Below are positions 55,066 through 63,981 of a DNA stretch of 64,000 nucleotides, one piece after another; position 1 is the stretch's first letter, and every line of letters begins with the position of its first letter. The notes beneath the pieces are model-generated. The model did no database searches and had not been told where the DNA came from. It saw only the letters and a list, made by a program, of their open reading frames with translations. Source of the stretch: Dyadobacter fermentans (lineage in GTDB: Bacteria > Bacteroidota > Bacteroidia > Cytophagales > Spirosomataceae). The position numbers and the translations under genes are program-made. Location: the NCBI RefSeq assembly GCF_019924045.1, contig NZ_JAHXBN010000008.1:124001-188000 (forward strand). Direction: 5' to 3'.

Positions 55066-56781
55066 ATGAAAAAATGGTACAGAGCGGCGGCAGCGCTGAT
55101 GGTAGGTACGTATGCGATAACGCAAGTAAATGCGCAGACGCATTATGGAGTGGGTGCAGGTACGCAGGGAACTGCACATGCGTTTTTTGGAACAAATGCC
55201 GGAATGGTAAATATAGGCAGTAACAATTCATTTCTAGGACATGAAGCGGGGGCGAGCAATGTAGATGGAGCGGCCAACACCTTCGTCGGCAGTTTCGCGG
55301 GATATAATACTATTGACGGGAACTCCAATGTTTTCATCGGCGACGGAGCTGGTTTGGGAAATGTTTCTGGAAATATGAACACGTACATTGGGGCGGACGC
55401 CGGATTACTAAATAAGGATGGAGGAGGGAACGTTGCCATTGGTCATCAGGCCCAATATTTTGGCAAGACCGGCCTGGGCAATTGTTCTATCGGATATCAC
55501 GCGGGCCGGATGGCCATCGGCGACCATAATGTGTTATTGGGCTCGGAGGCGGGTGACACTAACGCGGGATCTAATAATACCTTTTTGGGGTACCGGGCAG
55601 GTTACCTGGCCGGTATCGGCGAGCTTAACACATTTGTGGGCTCGGAAACGGGCGTAAATAATACAGTTGGGCATCACAATACTTTTTTTGGAGAACGCTC
55701 CGGATATAACAATAAGGAGGGTTTCTCAAATACTTTTCTAGGGTCTGAGTCGGGCTATTCGAACCAAACCGGAGTTGCGAATGTCTTTCTGGGCAACAAA
55801 TCGGGTTACTCCAATACGAATGGCCATAGTAATGTGTTTCTTGGCTACGGTGTGGGCTATCAGAACACTACCGGGCAGAGAAACACCTATCTTGGCTATG
55901 GTGCCACTGGCAGCCCGACCATAGAAAATGCCACAGCAATCGGTTCAGAAGCGAAGGTGACAGCGAATAACAGCATTGTACTAGGCAATAAAGCAAACGT
56001 TGGCATAGGCGTTTCCGCACCAACCTTCCAGCTCCACCTAAGCACCGATGCGGCAGCTAAAGCCGGATCTCCGACGTGGACAGTGGCCTCCGACAGCCGC
56101 CTCAAAAAGAACATTACCGACTTCACCGATGGTCTCGATCTTCTCAAACAAATCAAACCAGTATGGTTCCAGTACAATGGCCAGGCCGGTATCGAAACCG
56201 ACGAAAGGAAGTTCGTAGGCATCATCGCCCAGGAAATGCAAAAAATTGCCCCATATACCATCGGAACATTTGCTTATCAGGATTCATTAGGAAATAAAAC
56301 GGAATACCTGGATTACGACGCGAATGCAGTAACCTACATTCTGATCAATTCCGTGAAAGAGCAGCAGCAGGTAATCGAGCAAAAAGATGTCGAACTGAAA
56401 GAAATGAATGCACAGGTGACCGATTTGTCGAAGCGGCTCGAACAGTTGGAGCGTATCGTGGCTTCTAATACCGCGAAACCTCTGAATGGCAGTGCAGCGC
56501 GAATGGAGCCGAATGCGAATGGCGTAGTTCTCGAACAAAATGTGCCGAACGGATTTTCCGGAAGTTCAGCGATCAAATACTTCATTCCGCAATCTGTGAA
56601 GGAAGCGAGAGTGGATGTGTATGCTGTAAACGGTATGAAAATGAATTCTTATCGGGTGAAGGAGCGGGGAGAGGGGCAATTGACAATTTCAGCTGGTGAT
56701 TTTCAGAACGGCGTCTTTCTTTACGACCTGGTAACAGACGGCAAAAGCAATGGTGTGAAGAAAATGGTGGTTCAAAAGTAA
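55066..56781 (+). CDS. Surface repeat protein with S74 chaperone domain and T9SS-like C-terminus (paralogue 2)
   Basis: A 571-residue tandem paralogue of the preceding gene. A signal peptide (1-23, ends NAQ) is followed by about 15 repeats of 16-17 residues (e.g. NTFLGSESGYS), and then SDSRLKKNI at 342-350 with Ser342 and Lys347. The chaperone block runs to about 440, a coiled coil covers 430-460, and a C-terminal domain starts LEQNVPNGFS near 501. The S74 and C-terminal parts are nearly identical to paralogue 1, while the repeat numbers differ. The second copy probably arose by local duplication. Confidence 0.88.
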   Translation: MKKWYRAAAALMVGTYAITQVNAQTHYGVGAGTQGTAHAFFGTNAGMVNIGSNNSFLGHEAGASNVDGAANTFVGSFAGYNTIDGNSNVFIGDGAGLGNVSGNMNTYIGADAGLLNKDGGGNVAIGHQAQYFGKTGLGNCSIGYHAGRMAIGDHNVLLGSEAGDTNAGSNNTFLGYRAGYLAGIGELNTFVGSETGVNNTVGHHNTFFGERSGYNNKEGFSNTFLGSESGYSNQTGVANVFLGNKSGYSNTNGHSNVFLGYGVGYQNTTGQRNTYLGYGATGSPTIENATAIGSEAKVTANNSIVLGNKANVGIGVSAPTFQLHLSTDAAAKAGSPTWTVASDSRLKKNITDFTDGLDLLKQIKPVWFQYNGQAGIETDERKFVGIIAQEMQKIAPYTIGTFAYQDSLGNKTEYLDYDANAVTYILINSVKEQQQVIEQKDVELKEMNAQVTDLSKRLEQLERIVASNTAKPLNGSAARMEPNANGVVLEQNVPNGFSGSSAIKYFIPQSVKEARVDVYAVNGMKMNSYRVKERGEGQLTISAGDFQNGVFLYDLVTDGKSNGVKKMVVQK

Positions 56782-56804
56782 GCCATCGCCCATTGTATAA
56801 ATGC

Positions 56805-56840
56805 AAAAGCGGGCTCCCGTAAAGAGGCCCGCTTTTATCT
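56805..56840. terminator. Bidirectional terminator between the S74 paralogue and the ThuA fusion gene
   Basis: A 10-bp stem (56805-56814 with 56827-56836) with AAAA and TTTT at its ends. It stops paralogue 2 (plus) and the giant fusion gene (minus). Confidence 0.88.
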
Positions 56841-56858
56841 TTTTATCAAAAATTACCC

Positions 56859-59800
56859 TTACAACGCAGCATTCTCAAATCGAACGGATTCAATCGAGAA
56901 CAGCGGCTTGTTGCTTGCTTCTGCATTTTTAAACACAAAATACACCTTATGCAGCTTGCCGTCGGTCGGTGCCTTCACAGGAACGCTGATGGTTTCAGTC
57001 TTATCGACCTTGCTTTCGCCGATTTTGGCTCCTGCAACCCCGTCGAGACGAACTTCGAGCGTTCCGCCGGCAGAACGGCCTGCACTGCTCCCAACCGAAA
57101 CGGCCAGTTTCGAAATGTCTGTTAGGTCGATGTCGTCGAAAGCGATGAAACCGCCATCTTTCATGCCGATCACCATTTCATTGCCATTGTCGCCTTTGTA
57201 TTTGAAGGTGTTTTTGGTGGTGTCAGCCATGCTGGCCAGTACGGTCGAAGGACGTAGCGCTACGGTTTTCGAGCCGGTTAGTGGGCCCATGTTGCCGTTA
57301 CCCTTATCGGTGTAGCTGGCCGTGAAGATGTATGAACCCTCTTTTTTCTTGGCCTGGGTTACGTAGGAGCTCTTCAATGGCTTCTTCTCCACAGCTTTTA
57401 CGTTGTTGAGGTCCAGAATATACTTCACCATTTCCTCGATTTCCTCCGGCTTGTGCTGCGGGTGCCCGGGCATTGCCTGCTCTCCCCAAACACCGCTGCC
57501 GCCCTTCAATACCTTGTCTGTCAGTGTTTTCAGAGAGTTGCGTTCTCTGGCGTATTTCTTCGCTACTTCACGGTAGGCTGGACCGATCGATTTTTTATCG
57601 ATCGAATGGCAGGCCTTGCAATCACTCAGTTCGATCATGCGCTTACCGGTTTCGAAGCCCGTGTTAGCCTGATGGCCCTGCGCGAGCTGGGTTTTGTCAA
57701 ATCCTTCAAGGTAGTTGATTGTCAGGGTTACTTCGTCTTCCGGGATCTTTTTGTTAGCCAGGCTGCCATCTTCTTTATCTGTAACCGAAACTTCGTAGTT
57801 CACAGGTTTATCGTTCCAGTAGAATGTCTTGTTGCCTTTAATGGCTACATCCACTTTGGGAATCGCGTTACCAACGCGTACAACCACATCGGAAGTATTG
57901 GAATTGCCGGCATTGTCGGTCACTTTCAAAGTCGCGGTATACTCGCCTGGTTTAGCGTACGTGAAGCTTGGGTTTGCCAGCGTGCTTTTAGGGAGGCCTT
58001 TGCCAAACGACCATTCGTATTTGATCGGGTCACCATCGTAATCCAGTGAGCCTTTGGAAGAGAAGTTTACTTTCAAAGGAGTTGCGCCAGTGGTGTTGGT
58101 TGCGCTCGCGACAGCTACCGGCACGCGGTTACCTGCATTGAAGGTAATGTGCGACAGGCTGGCCTCGTCGTTTTGTGCGAACCAGTTGGGGCCGTATTCC
58201 AATGTGTACAATGAACCGTCTTTCGCAAACTGCATGTCGATCGGGTGGCTGAATTTAGTGCCTGGCATGAAACGCTCGATGCTTTGCAGCTCGCCTTTCT
58301 TGTTCATGGTCACGATGTTGATGTAGTCGCGGATCCAGTCGTAGGCGAAGAATTTGCCATTGTAATAGGAAGGAAATTTAACTTTACTGTCCTGAAAATC
58401 AGCTGCGTAATATACCGGACCGGCCATGGCGTTACGTCCGCCTTTACCGACGATCGCCCCGAATTCCGGAGAATCGGCGTAAGGATAATAAATGAATGCG
58501 GGCTGAGCAGGTGGCAATTCCTGCAAACCGGTGTTGTGCGGCGAGTTATTGATCGGTTTCAATGGATCGAACGGCTTGCCGGAAGTACTGTCGGCGAAGT
58601 TGAAGTCGATATAAGGCCTGTTGTTACCGATAAACAACGGATAGCCGAAATAGCCTGCTTTTCTCGCCTGGTTGACTTCGTCGTATCCTCTCGGGCCACG
58701 TTTCGGATCGTCATTCGACGCATCGGGGCCTACATCACCCCAATACAAATAGCCGGTATGCTGGTCTACCGAAATGCGGTAAGGGTTACGGGTACCCATC
58801 ACGTAGATCTCAGGGCGGGTCTTATCCGTTCCGGGAGGGAACAAGTTGCCTTCAGGAATATCGTAAAGGTTGGTACCACCTGGCATATTTGCACGGCGAT
58901 CGCCGTAACGAGGCTTAATGCGCAATACTTTCCCTCTCAGTGAGTTTGTGTTGGACGAAGTATGTTGCCCATCCCAGCCTTCGCGACCCGGGCGTTCGTC
59001 GATAGGGCCGTAACCATTCGATTGGAACGGGTTCACATCGTCGCCGGTGGACAGATAGAGGTTCCCTTTCGCGTCCCAGGCGATGGAGCCGCCGGTGTGA
59101 CAGCAGTCGGTGCGCTTCACGGGTACAGTGAGCAGTACTTCTTCTGTGCTGAGGAGTAACGTATCCTTCACATCGTCGTATTTAAATCTCGACAAATGCT
59201 GTGCAGTATCCGCCTCCGTTGATGGTGGCGAATAGTACATGTAAATCAGTTTATTGGTTTTGAAGTTCGGGTCGATATTCAGGCCCATTAACCCATATTC
59301 CTGCTTGGTATAAACGGGTACTTCACCAACGAGTTTAATCTTGCCGGTTTTAGGATTATAAAGTTTAACCTTCCCTTTTCTTTCAGTGAAAAGTACACGC
59401 TGGTCATCGAGAACGACGAGTTCGGTCGGCTCGTCGAGCTTGGAAGCCAATACTTTTTTAGTAAAACGGTTTTCTTCCGGGCGGGATTTGGAATAATCCA
59501 GTTTCGATGCCATAGTCCAGTTCAGTCCGCCGGTAAGGTGTTTCACAAAAACGGGGTTGGTATATGTAGCATCTTCATGCCCGAAGTTGGTATAGAATGC
59601 ACGGCCGCCGTCAAACTCATGGTACCACGACATCGGGTGATTATCTCCCATTTTGCCATCCTTGTAAGTCTTCTCATCGATCTTTACGAGGACATTAACC
59701 TTCTCGTTGAAGTTTTTAAAATCGTAAAACTCGTCCTTGATCTTCCATTTTTTAGGAAAACCATCCATCGAAGGGTGCTGGTCATTCACCACAAATGCTT

Positions 59801-60266
59801 CGCCTTCCTGCACATTCGGGTTACCCGGATGGCTCAGAAATTGTGCTCCGGCGAGCTTGTTGTACCACTGCCAGTCGTATTCGGTGTCGGTTGCGGCGTG
59901 GATACCCACGTAGCCACCGCCCGCCTGGATGTAGCGCTCAAATGCGTCTTGTTGCTTGTCATTCAGTACATTGCCGGTCGTGTTCAGGAATATGACTGCG
60001 CTGTATTTTTGCAGGTTTTTGTTGGTAAAAACAGTCGCATTTTCGGTAGTATCTACCGCGAAGCCTGTCTCTTTACCCAGTTTTAAGATGGCGGTTTTAC
60101 CTGCCGGGATAGAAGAGTGCCGGAAGCCGGCGGTTTTAGAGAATACCAGTACGCGCTTTTCCGGCGTCACCGTCTGGGCGGTAGCCATCAGACTGCAACA
60201 TGCCAGGGCCGTCACGCCGGCAATCCTGAAACGTTTCAAAACTTTTCGAAAAGGGGATTCATTCAT
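56859..60266 (-). CDS. ThuA/sugar dehydrogenase/PKD/cytochrome c/CBM multidomain secreted protein
   Basis: A 1135-residue secreted fusion. After a signal peptide (about 1-31) come: a ThuA domain (37-250, RVLVFSKTAGFRHSSIP and GGYVGIHAATDTEYDW); a PQQ/GDH-type beta-propeller (270-705, VLFTERKGKVKLYN, LYLSTGDDVNPF, VMGTRNPYRI); a PKD domain (715-798, GDPIKYEWSFG, GEYTATLKVTDNAG); a cytochrome c (870-953) with the heme site CKACH at 883-887 and an axial methionine in QAMPGH; and a CBM6-like C-terminus. It is likely periplasmic and oxidises a sugar while passing electrons to its own heme. It ends the minus-strand sugar cluster. Confidence 0.9.
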   Translation of the reverse strand: MNESPFRKVLKRFRIAGVTALACCSLMATAQTVTPEKRVLVFSKTAGFRHSSIPAGKTAILKLGKETGFAVDTTENATVFTNKNLQKYSAVIFLNTTGNVLNDKQQDAFERYIQAGGGYVGIHAATDTEYDWQWYNKLAGAQFLSHPGNPNVQEGEAFVVNDQHPSMDGFPKKWKIKDEFYDFKNFNEKVNVLVKIDEKTYKDGKMGDNHPMSWYHEFDGGRAFYTNFGHEDATYTNPVFVKHLTGGLNWTMASKLDYSKSRPEENRFTKKVLASKLDEPTELVVLDDQRVLFTERKGKVKLYNPKTGKIKLVGEVPVYTKQEYGLMGLNIDPNFKTNKLIYMYYSPPSTEADTAQHLSRFKYDDVKDTLLLSTEEVLLTVPVKRTDCCHTGGSIAWDAKGNLYLSTGDDVNPFQSNGYGPIDERPGREGWDGQHTSSNTNSLRGKVLRIKPRYGDRRANMPGGTNLYDIPEGNLFPPGTDKTRPEIYVMGTRNPYRISVDQHTGYLYWGDVGPDASNDDPKRGPRGYDEVNQARKAGYFGYPLFIGNNRPYIDFNFADSTSGKPFDPLKPINNSPHNTGLQELPPAQPAFIYYPYADSPEFGAIVGKGGRNAMAGPVYYAADFQDSKVKFPSYYNGKFFAYDWIRDYINIVTMNKKGELQSIERFMPGTKFSHPIDMQFAKDGSLYTLEYGPNWFAQNDEASLSHITFNAGNRVPVAVASATNTTGATPLKVNFSSKGSLDYDGDPIKYEWSFGKGLPKSTLANPSFTYAKPGEYTATLKVTDNAGNSNTSDVVVRVGNAIPKVDVAIKGNKTFYWNDKPVNYEVSVTDKEDGSLANKKIPEDEVTLTINYLEGFDKTQLAQGHQANTGFETGKRMIELSDCKACHSIDKKSIGPAYREVAKKYARERNSLKTLTDKVLKGGSGVWGEQAMPGHPQHKPEEIEEMVKYILDLNNVKAVEKKPLKSSYVTQAKKKEGSYIFTASYTDKGNGNMGPLTGSKTVALRPSTVLASMADTTKNTFKYKGDNGNEMVIGMKDGGFIAFDDIDLTDISKLAVSVGSSAGRSAGGTLEVRLDGVAGAKIGESKVDKTETISVPVKAPTDGKLHKVYFVFKNAEASNKPLFSIESVRFENAAL

Positions 60267-60293
60267 CAGATTGGTTGGTATTGGTTAACGTAG

Positions 60294-60330
60294 AAAAAAC
60301 CTACCTTCCAAAAAGGAAGATAGGTTTTTA
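60294..60330 (-). terminator. Terminator after the sugar phosphate isomerase gene
   Basis: A 15-bp stem with one mismatch (60294-60309 against 60315-60329). It is preceded by A and followed by T runs. It lies just after the isomerase stop on the minus strand, and upstream of the fusion gene. Confidence 0.75.
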
Positions 60331-60351
60331 ATATACTTGTAAGATCGACAA

Positions 60352-61404
60352 TTATAGACCCAGCACCTTACGGTTAAATGCCTCATCTGCACCGGTTCCT
60401 GCAAAATCGTCGAATGCTTTTGTAGTCACTTCGATGATATGGCTTTCGATGAACGGTGCGCCTTCCGCCGCGCCTTGTACGGGCGACTTAATGCAGCATT
60501 CCCATTCCAGGACCGCCCAGCTGTCGTAATCGTATTGAGACAGTTTGGAGAAAATTGCGCCGAAATCTACCTGACCATCTCCGAGTGAACGGAAACGTCC
60601 GGCGCGATCGGCCCAGCCTGCGAAGCCGCTGTAAACACCCTGCTTGCCGCTAGGGTTGAATTCTGCGTCTTTTACGTGGAATGCTTTAATGCGATCATGG
60701 TAAAGATCGATGAATTGGAGGTAATCCAACTGCTGCAACACGAAGTGGCTTGGGTCGTAGTTGATATTTGCACGGGTATGGCCACCGAGGTAGTCTACAA
60801 ACATTTCGAATGTAGAACCATCGAAAACATCTTCGCCGGGGTGTAATTCGTACGCTACGTCCACGCCGTTCTCATCATAAACGTCCAGAATTGGCTTCCA
60901 GCGGGCTGCGAGTTCTTTGAAAGCGGTCTCAACCAAGCCGGCAGGGCGTTGAGGCCATGGGTACAGGAAAGGCCAGGCCAATGCACCTGTAAACGATGCG
61001 CTGGCTTTCAAACCTAGTCTGCGGCTGGCCTGCGCCACATATTTCAAATGCTGCGTAGCCCATTCAGCACGTGCTTTCGGATTCTTGCGAACCTCGGGCA
61101 CCGCAAAATTATCGTACATTTCGTCGTACACAGGGTGCGAAGCCACCAGCTGGCCGATAATGTGCGAAGCCAATTCGGTGATTTGTAGTCCTTTGTCAGC
61201 CAGTTTGCCTTTCAGTTCGTCGGCATAAGTCTGCGACTCCGCAGCTTGCTTCACGTCGATCACGCGTGGGTCCCAGGTAGGGAGTTGGAGGCCTTTGTAG
61301 CCCAGCCCGGCCATGTAGTCGGCAATGGTATCCAGTGAGTTGAACGGAGCTTCGTCACCAAGGAATTGGGCGAGGAAGATACCGGGGCCTTTTATTGTTT
61401 TCAT
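60352..61404 (-). CDS. Sugar phosphate isomerase/epimerase
   Basis: A 350-residue xylose-isomerase-like TIM barrel protein. GPGIFLAQFLGDEAPFNSLDTI starts it, and VAYELHPGEDVFDG and NINYDPSHFVLQQLD, with KAFHVKDAEFNPSG, carry metal-ligand residues typical of the family. No signal peptide, so cytoplasmic. Together with the two Gfo/Idh/MocA enzymes upstream it likely processes an oxidised sugar. The substrate is unknown. A block of 10-bp repeats starts 32 bases before its ATG. Confidence 0.9.
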   Translation of the reverse strand: MKTIKGPGIFLAQFLGDEAPFNSLDTIADYMAGLGYKGLQLPTWDPRVIDVKQAAESQTYADELKGKLADKGLQITELASHIIGQLVASHPVYDEMYDNFAVPEVRKNPKARAEWATQHLKYVAQASRRLGLKASASFTGALAWPFLYPWPQRPAGLVETAFKELAARWKPILDVYDENGVDVAYELHPGEDVFDGSTFEMFVDYLGGHTRANINYDPSHFVLQQLDYLQFIDLYHDRIKAFHVKDAEFNPSGKQGVYSGFAGWADRAGRFRSLGDGQVDFGAIFSKLSQYDYDSWAVLEWECCIKSPVQGAAEGAPFIESHIIEVTTKAFDDFAGTGADEAFNRKVLGL

Positions 61405-61436
61405 AAGTGTTATGTTTTAGTGATCGAATGTGTGAA

Positions 61437-61506
61437 TAGTCAGGTGTGGTCACTTGTAGTCAAGGGTAGTCATTTGTAGTCAAGTGTGGTCAGGTGTAGC
61501 CAGGTA
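61437..61506. repeat. Decamer repeat array, left block (7 copies, TAGTCAxxTG)
   Basis: Seven consecutive 10-bp units (TAGTCAGGTG, TGGTCACTTG, TAGTCAAGGG, TAGTCATTTG, TAGTCAAGTG, TGGTCAGGTG, TAGCCAGGTA) lie between the second oxidoreductase and the isomerase gene. The conserved core is T-R-G-T-C-A, and the period is close to one helical turn. It is in the opposite orientation to the right block. Confidence 0.9.
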
Positions 61507-61528
61507 GTCATGAATACATGCAATTAAA

Positions 61529-61580
61529 ACAATACCTGACAATGCCTGACAATACTTGACAACACCTGACAATAAATGAC
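61529..61580. repeat. Decamer repeat array, right block (5 copies, ACAATxCCTG)
   Basis: Five consecutive 10-bp units (ACAATACCTG, ACAATGCCTG, ACAATACTTG, ACAACACCTG, ACAATAAATG) with a trailing AC. Each contains CYTGAC across the unit boundary, the reverse complement of the GTCARG core of the left block. The two blocks therefore face each other across a 22-base spacer and can form a large imperfect cruciform or hairpin. Confidence 0.9.
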
Positions 61581-61605
61581 CGTCCAGTCATTCAATCATT
61601 CAAAA

Positions 61606-62751
61606 TTAGATTTTAACCCAAGCTTCTTTCTTATTGCTTTCGAGGATTCTCTCGCAAATCAGTAGTTCGCGGTAGCCATCGGCGAAGGTTGGGAACGTTG
61701 GGTTTTCAGGTTGTTTGCCGGCAGCAATGGCTGCGTAAACTTCCTTGAACATTTGTTTTGACGTATCCGGGAAGCCTTCGTTATGGCCGCCTGGGAAGGT
61801 GATCGTCGAGCGTACGTCTTCGTTCACGAGCGATGGGTCGCGCATGAGGATTTCATTCGCCTTGTCGCGGTTACCGATCCACATTTCGTTCGGAGCCTCG
61901 GAACACCAGCTGAATGTTTTTTTAGAACCGGAGATTTCCAGTGACATACGGTTTTTACGACCAGCTGAAACCTGCGAAACGGTGATGACCCCTTTGTTTC
62001 CGTTGTCGAAACGGAGCAATACGTTTGCATGATCTTCGGTATTAATAGGCACGTCGGCGTAATCTTCCGGTTGCAGCAATTTACCCGAGTAGGTCTCAAC
62101 GGCTTTCAAAGGCTTTTTGCGGGTTTTGTGAACCGTGTTGAAATCTGCCAGAACGGCAACGGTTTTCAGTCCGGTAATGTATTCCAGAATGTCCATCAGG
62201 TGGGAGCCGATGTCCGCGATCGCGCGCGAATCGCCGGATTTGTCCGGTTCGAGGCGCCAGTTATAGTCGGTTTCGTAGAACAGCCAGTCTTGCAGGTACG
62301 AACCGATGAACGAATAAATCTCACCCAGTTCGCCTTTTTCACGCATCGATTTCATCTGGCGTGCCAGCGGGTAGTAACGCAGGTTGAAGTGAACCGCATT
62401 CACGAGACCTGTTTTTGCAGCCAGTTCTACGAGTTCTTCCGCTTCTGCGAGGTCTTTTGCCAATGGTTTTTCACAAATCACGTGTTTTCCGGCGAGCAAT
62501 GCCGCTTTCGACTGTGAGTAATGCAAGAAGTTAGGCGTACAAATGTGGACAGCCTGAATGTCATCCTGTTTCAACAGTTCATCGAACGTGTAGGAACGTG
62601 CAATGCCAAGCGCGTCAGCTTTTTCCTTGGCCAGTTCTGCGGTCACTTCGCAAAGTGCGGCAACTTCTACATTAGGAAGACGTCTCAGTGCTTCAATATG
62701 TGCGGGGCCAATGAAGCCTGTTCCGACAACGCCAACTTTGATTTTGTTCAT
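61606..62751 (-). CDS. Gfo/Idh/MocA family oxidoreductase
   Basis: A 381-residue NAD(P)-dependent sugar oxidoreductase. VGVVGTGFIGPAHIEALRR is the Rossmann motif, HVICEKPLAKDLAEAEEL contains the catalytic lysine and GDSRAIADIGSHLMDI the histidine motif. The family oxidises sugars or inositols, or acts on 3-keto sugars. It is 84 bases downstream of another family member. No signal peptide is present. Confidence 0.93.
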   Translation of the reverse strand: MNKIKVGVVGTGFIGPAHIEALRRLPNVEVAALCEVTAELAKEKADALGIARSYTFDELLKQDDIQAVHICTPNFLHYSQSKAALLAGKHVICEKPLAKDLAEAEELVELAAKTGLVNAVHFNLRYYPLARQMKSMREKGELGEIYSFIGSYLQDWLFYETDYNWRLEPDKSGDSRAIADIGSHLMDILEYITGLKTVAVLADFNTVHKTRKKPLKAVETYSGKLLQPEDYADVPINTEDHANVLLRFDNGNKGVITVSQVSAGRKNRMSLEISGSKKTFSWCSEAPNEMWIGNRDKANEILMRDPSLVNEDVRSTITFPGGHNEGFPDTSKQMFKEVYAAIAAGKQPENPTFPTFADGYRELLICERILESNKKEAWVKI

Positions 62752-62835
62752 AAATGGGTATGGAATGATTGGTGAAAAACAGTCCGCTCTCGCGGGTTAA
62801 ATTGAGATGTACAGTAATTGATTGAGTATTCAGGA

Positions 62836-63981
62836 TCAGAAGTCGGTCCATTTCGTTTCCGTCTTGTTCGAAGCAATGACGGCGTCGATGAACTTCATAC
62901 CTCTTAAACCATCTTGTGCGGTTGGGAAATCGTACACCGGATCGGCTGTTTTGCCTTCCCAGTAAGCCCTCACGTGAATGGCGAAATTGCGGTAGAGGTT
63001 GGCGAAGGCTTCGAAATAGCCCTCGGGGTGACCGGCCGGGATGCGGGTATGCACCTGCGCGGCTTTGGACAGGTTGCCCACGCCCGTTCGGATGATGCGT
63101 GTGCCCTGGTTGGTTTTGTGGATCAGTGTGTTGGGTTCCATTTGCTTCCATTGCAGGCCGCCGGTTTCCCCGTAGACACGGATATTGAGGTCGTTTTCCT
63201 CTCCGTTGGCGATCTGGCTGTTTTGTAGAATGCCTTTGGCGCCGTTGTTGAAGCGGAGTAGAATATTGGCATCATCATCCAGCAAACGGCCTTCCACAAA
63301 TATTGTAAGGTCGGCGCAAATCTGGGTGATTTTGAGCCCGGTGATATATTCGGCCAGGTTTTCGGCGTGGGTACCGATGTCGCCGAGGCCTCCCGCGGCC
63401 CCCGAGCGCTTCGGATCGGTGCGCCATGCGGCCTGTTTGTTACCGGTAACTTCCACCAATGTAGCCAGCCAGCCCTGCGGATATTCCACAATTACCTTCC
63501 TAACTTCTCCAATGGCGCCCGAGGCGATCATCTGGCGCGCCTCCTTTACCATAGGGTATCCGGTGTAGTTATGCGTGAGGCAGAAGACCAAGCCTGATTT
63601 CTCCACCACAGCCACTATCTCTTCCGCTTCTTCGGTATTAAGTGTAATCGGTTTATCACATACGACGTGGAAGCCATTTTCCAGTGCAAGCTTCGTAGGA
63701 GCAGCGTGCATATGGTTGGGTGTGACAATGGAAACAAAATCCATGCGTTCCCCTTCCGGCAGTTGCTTTTCTTTCAGGATCATCTCCTCAAAGTCGTTAT
63801 AAACCCTGTTTTCAGGCAGATATAGCGCTTTTCCGGTTTCCTTAGATTTGGCAGGATCGGAGCTGAAAACTCCGCAAACCAGCTCAATTTCTCCATCCAT
63901 GATCGCTGCACGGCGATGGACCCCACCAATAAATGCATCCAGGGAGCCGCCTACCATGCCCATTCTGATCTTTCTTGACAT
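62836..63981 (-). CDS. Gfo/Idh/MocA family oxidoreductase
   Basis: A 381-residue relative of the preceding gene but clearly distinct in sequence. It has MGMVGGSLDAFIGGVHRRAAIM, HVVCDKPITLNTEEAEEI (catalytic lysine) and GGLGDIGTHAENLAEYI. It opens with VGG in place of VGxGxxG, as in many 3-keto-sugar-type members with GGGxGAFIG-like loops. It is at the head of the cluster as seen in this window; any promoter would be beyond 63981. Confidence 0.93.
   Translation of the reverse strand: MSRKIRMGMVGGSLDAFIGGVHRRAAIMDGEIELVCGVFSSDPAKSKETGKALYLPENRVYNDFEEMILKEKQLPEGERMDFVSIVTPNHMHAAPTKLALENGFHVVCDKPITLNTEEAEEIVAVVEKSGLVFCLTHNYTGYPMVKEARQMIASGAIGEVRKVIVEYPQGWLATLVEVTGNKQAAWRTDPKRSGAAGGLGDIGTHAENLAEYITGLKITQICADLTIFVEGRLLDDDANILLRFNNGAKGILQNSQIANGEENDLNIRVYGETGGLQWKQMEPNTLIHKTNQGTRIIRTGVGNLSKAAQVHTRIPAGHPEGYFEAFANLYRNFAIHVRAYWEGKTADPVYDFPTAQDGLRGMKFIDAVIASNKTETKWTDF

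Noticed and set aside
61437..61580. CRISPR array
   Set aside because: Units are contiguous 10-bp repeats with no spacers, in two opposite orientations, and no cas genes are nearby.
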